From the NCBI RefSeq assembly GCF_900102435.1, contig NZ_FNBU01000015.1, positions 1 through 64,000 on the forward strand: a DNA stretch of 64,000 nucleotides, in the 5' to 3' direction. Below, piece by piece: positions 63,524 to 64,000 of this stretch. How positions within the stretch are numbered: position 1 is the first letter of the stretch; every line of letters starts with the position of its first letter. The DNA is from Sporolituus thermophilus DSM 23256. GTDB taxonomy: Bacteria; Bacillota; Negativicutes; Sporomusales; Thermosinaceae. Made by a program: the position numbers and the translations under genes. The notes below the pieces were generated by a model, which saw nothing but the letters and a program-made list of their open reading frames with translations, had not been told where the DNA came from and searched no databases.

Positions 63524-64000
63524 TTACTTTAGGATTTCGACCAGATCTCCCGTTTTGAGCATAGCAGCGTTGCCTTCATCGGTGTCAATATGCATTTCGA
63601 GCTTAAATTCTTCATGGACACGAACAAGAACGTTTTCGAAAACAACCGCCCGGTCGCCGCCGCTGCGGACGCGAACGAAATCTTTATCTTTAAGACCAAA
63701 CTTTTCAGCGTCTGCGGGCGTCATGTGGATATGGCGCCACGCGATAATTACCCCTTCTTCCAGCTTTACGGATCCCTGAGGGCCAACAAGAGTAACACCG
63801 GGTGAACCCGTTAAGTCGCCCGAGTCGCGTACCGGAGGATTAATGCCTAGTTTTATGGCGTCGGTAAGAGCAACTTCGACCTGCGACTTTTTGCGCTCCG
63901 GCCCCAAGATGCGAACATTTTTAAAGGTACCTTTTTCCGTTACCAGATCTACCGTCTCGTGAGCAGCATATTGTCCGGGTTGAGACAGTTCTTTCATGGG
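63524..64000 (-). CDS. PduL-type phosphate acyltransferase, 5' end outside window
   Basis: The C-terminal ~157 residues of a PduL-like enzyme: KELSQPGQYAAHETVDLV, INPPVRDSGDLTGSPGVTLVG, then the metal-binding WRHIHMTP and a short C-terminus. It lacks the extra C-terminal segment of the pdu-operon PduL. The start lies beyond the right edge, so any targeting helix cannot be judged. A second PduL outside the microcompartment operon could serve acetyl phosphate formation in the cytoplasm. Confidence 0.9.
   Translation of the reverse strand, partial: PMKELSQPGQYAAHETVDLVTEKGTFKNVRILGPERKKSQVEVALTDAIKLGINPPVRDSGDLTGSPGVTLVGPQGSVKLEEGVIIAWRHIHMTPADAEKFGLKDKDFVRVRSGGDRAVVFENVLVRVHEEFKLEMHIDTDEGNAAMLKTGDLVEILK

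Overview
The window looks like the chromosome of an endospore-forming, anaerobic bacterium with a firmicute-style gene set, most likely a Negativicute of the Sporomusaceae type (inference). Evidence: spore genes (spoVK, two cotF-like genes), a divergent lexA/yneA pair with firmicute-type SOS operators, hfq beside miaA and mutSL, an extended HflX, ferredoxin-linked 2-oxoacid oxidoreductase, and an anaerobic GlpABC. No rRNA, tRNA or CRISPR was recognised.

Layout. 0-8.4 kb: the end of an IS30-family element sits inside mutS, followed by mutL, an RsmJ-like methyltransferase, miaA, hfq and a four-gene spoVK-GTPase-membrane protein cluster. 8.4-13.4 kb: a complete branched-chain amino-acid-type ABC transporter (livHMGF plus binding lipoprotein) behind a good sigma-A promoter. 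13.5-16.9 kb: a cobalamin riboswitch, a structure-rich leader, a PocR-domain sensor kinase and an AraC-type response regulator. 17.1-31.8 kb: one long operon for a B12-dependent diol/glycerol dehydratase bacterial microcompartment, in the order pduU V A B C D E G H K J L N O P S T, ending with a glycerol-dehydrogenase-like gene. 31.9-44.8 kb: glycerol-3-phosphate genes: glpP antiterminator, glpABC, a binding-protein/kinase/regulator triad, a GlpT-type transporter, and a second FAD oxidoreductase pair with a DUF1667 protein. 45-52.6 kb: hflX, a PLP enzyme, TPR, PRC-barrel and VanW proteins, and a YcgR-N/MinD fusion. 52.7-55.2 kb: lexA/yneA and spore-coat genes. 55.2-64 kb (minus strand): a trypsin-like protease, patatin, methyltransferase, GGDEF protein, a 2-oxoacid:ferredoxin oxidoreductase operon, an IclR regulator, a YpmA-like protein and the end of a second PduL.

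How it fits together. The riboswitch reads cobalamin and the PocR kinase probably reads the diol; together they could gate an operon whose dehydratase needs adenosylcobalamin. The dehydratase makes an aldehyde inside a protein shell; PduP and PduL turn it into acyl-phosphate, PduO and PduS maintain the cofactor, and PduGH reactivate the enzyme. Many core proteins carry a similar short amphipathic helix that would target them into the shell, including an unusual C-terminal one on PduH. The missing pduQ/pduW, the terminal gldA-like gene and the adjoining glp regulon suggest that glycerol may be a substrate besides, or instead of, 1,2-propanediol. This is inference; the catalytic specificity cannot be read from the sequence alone.
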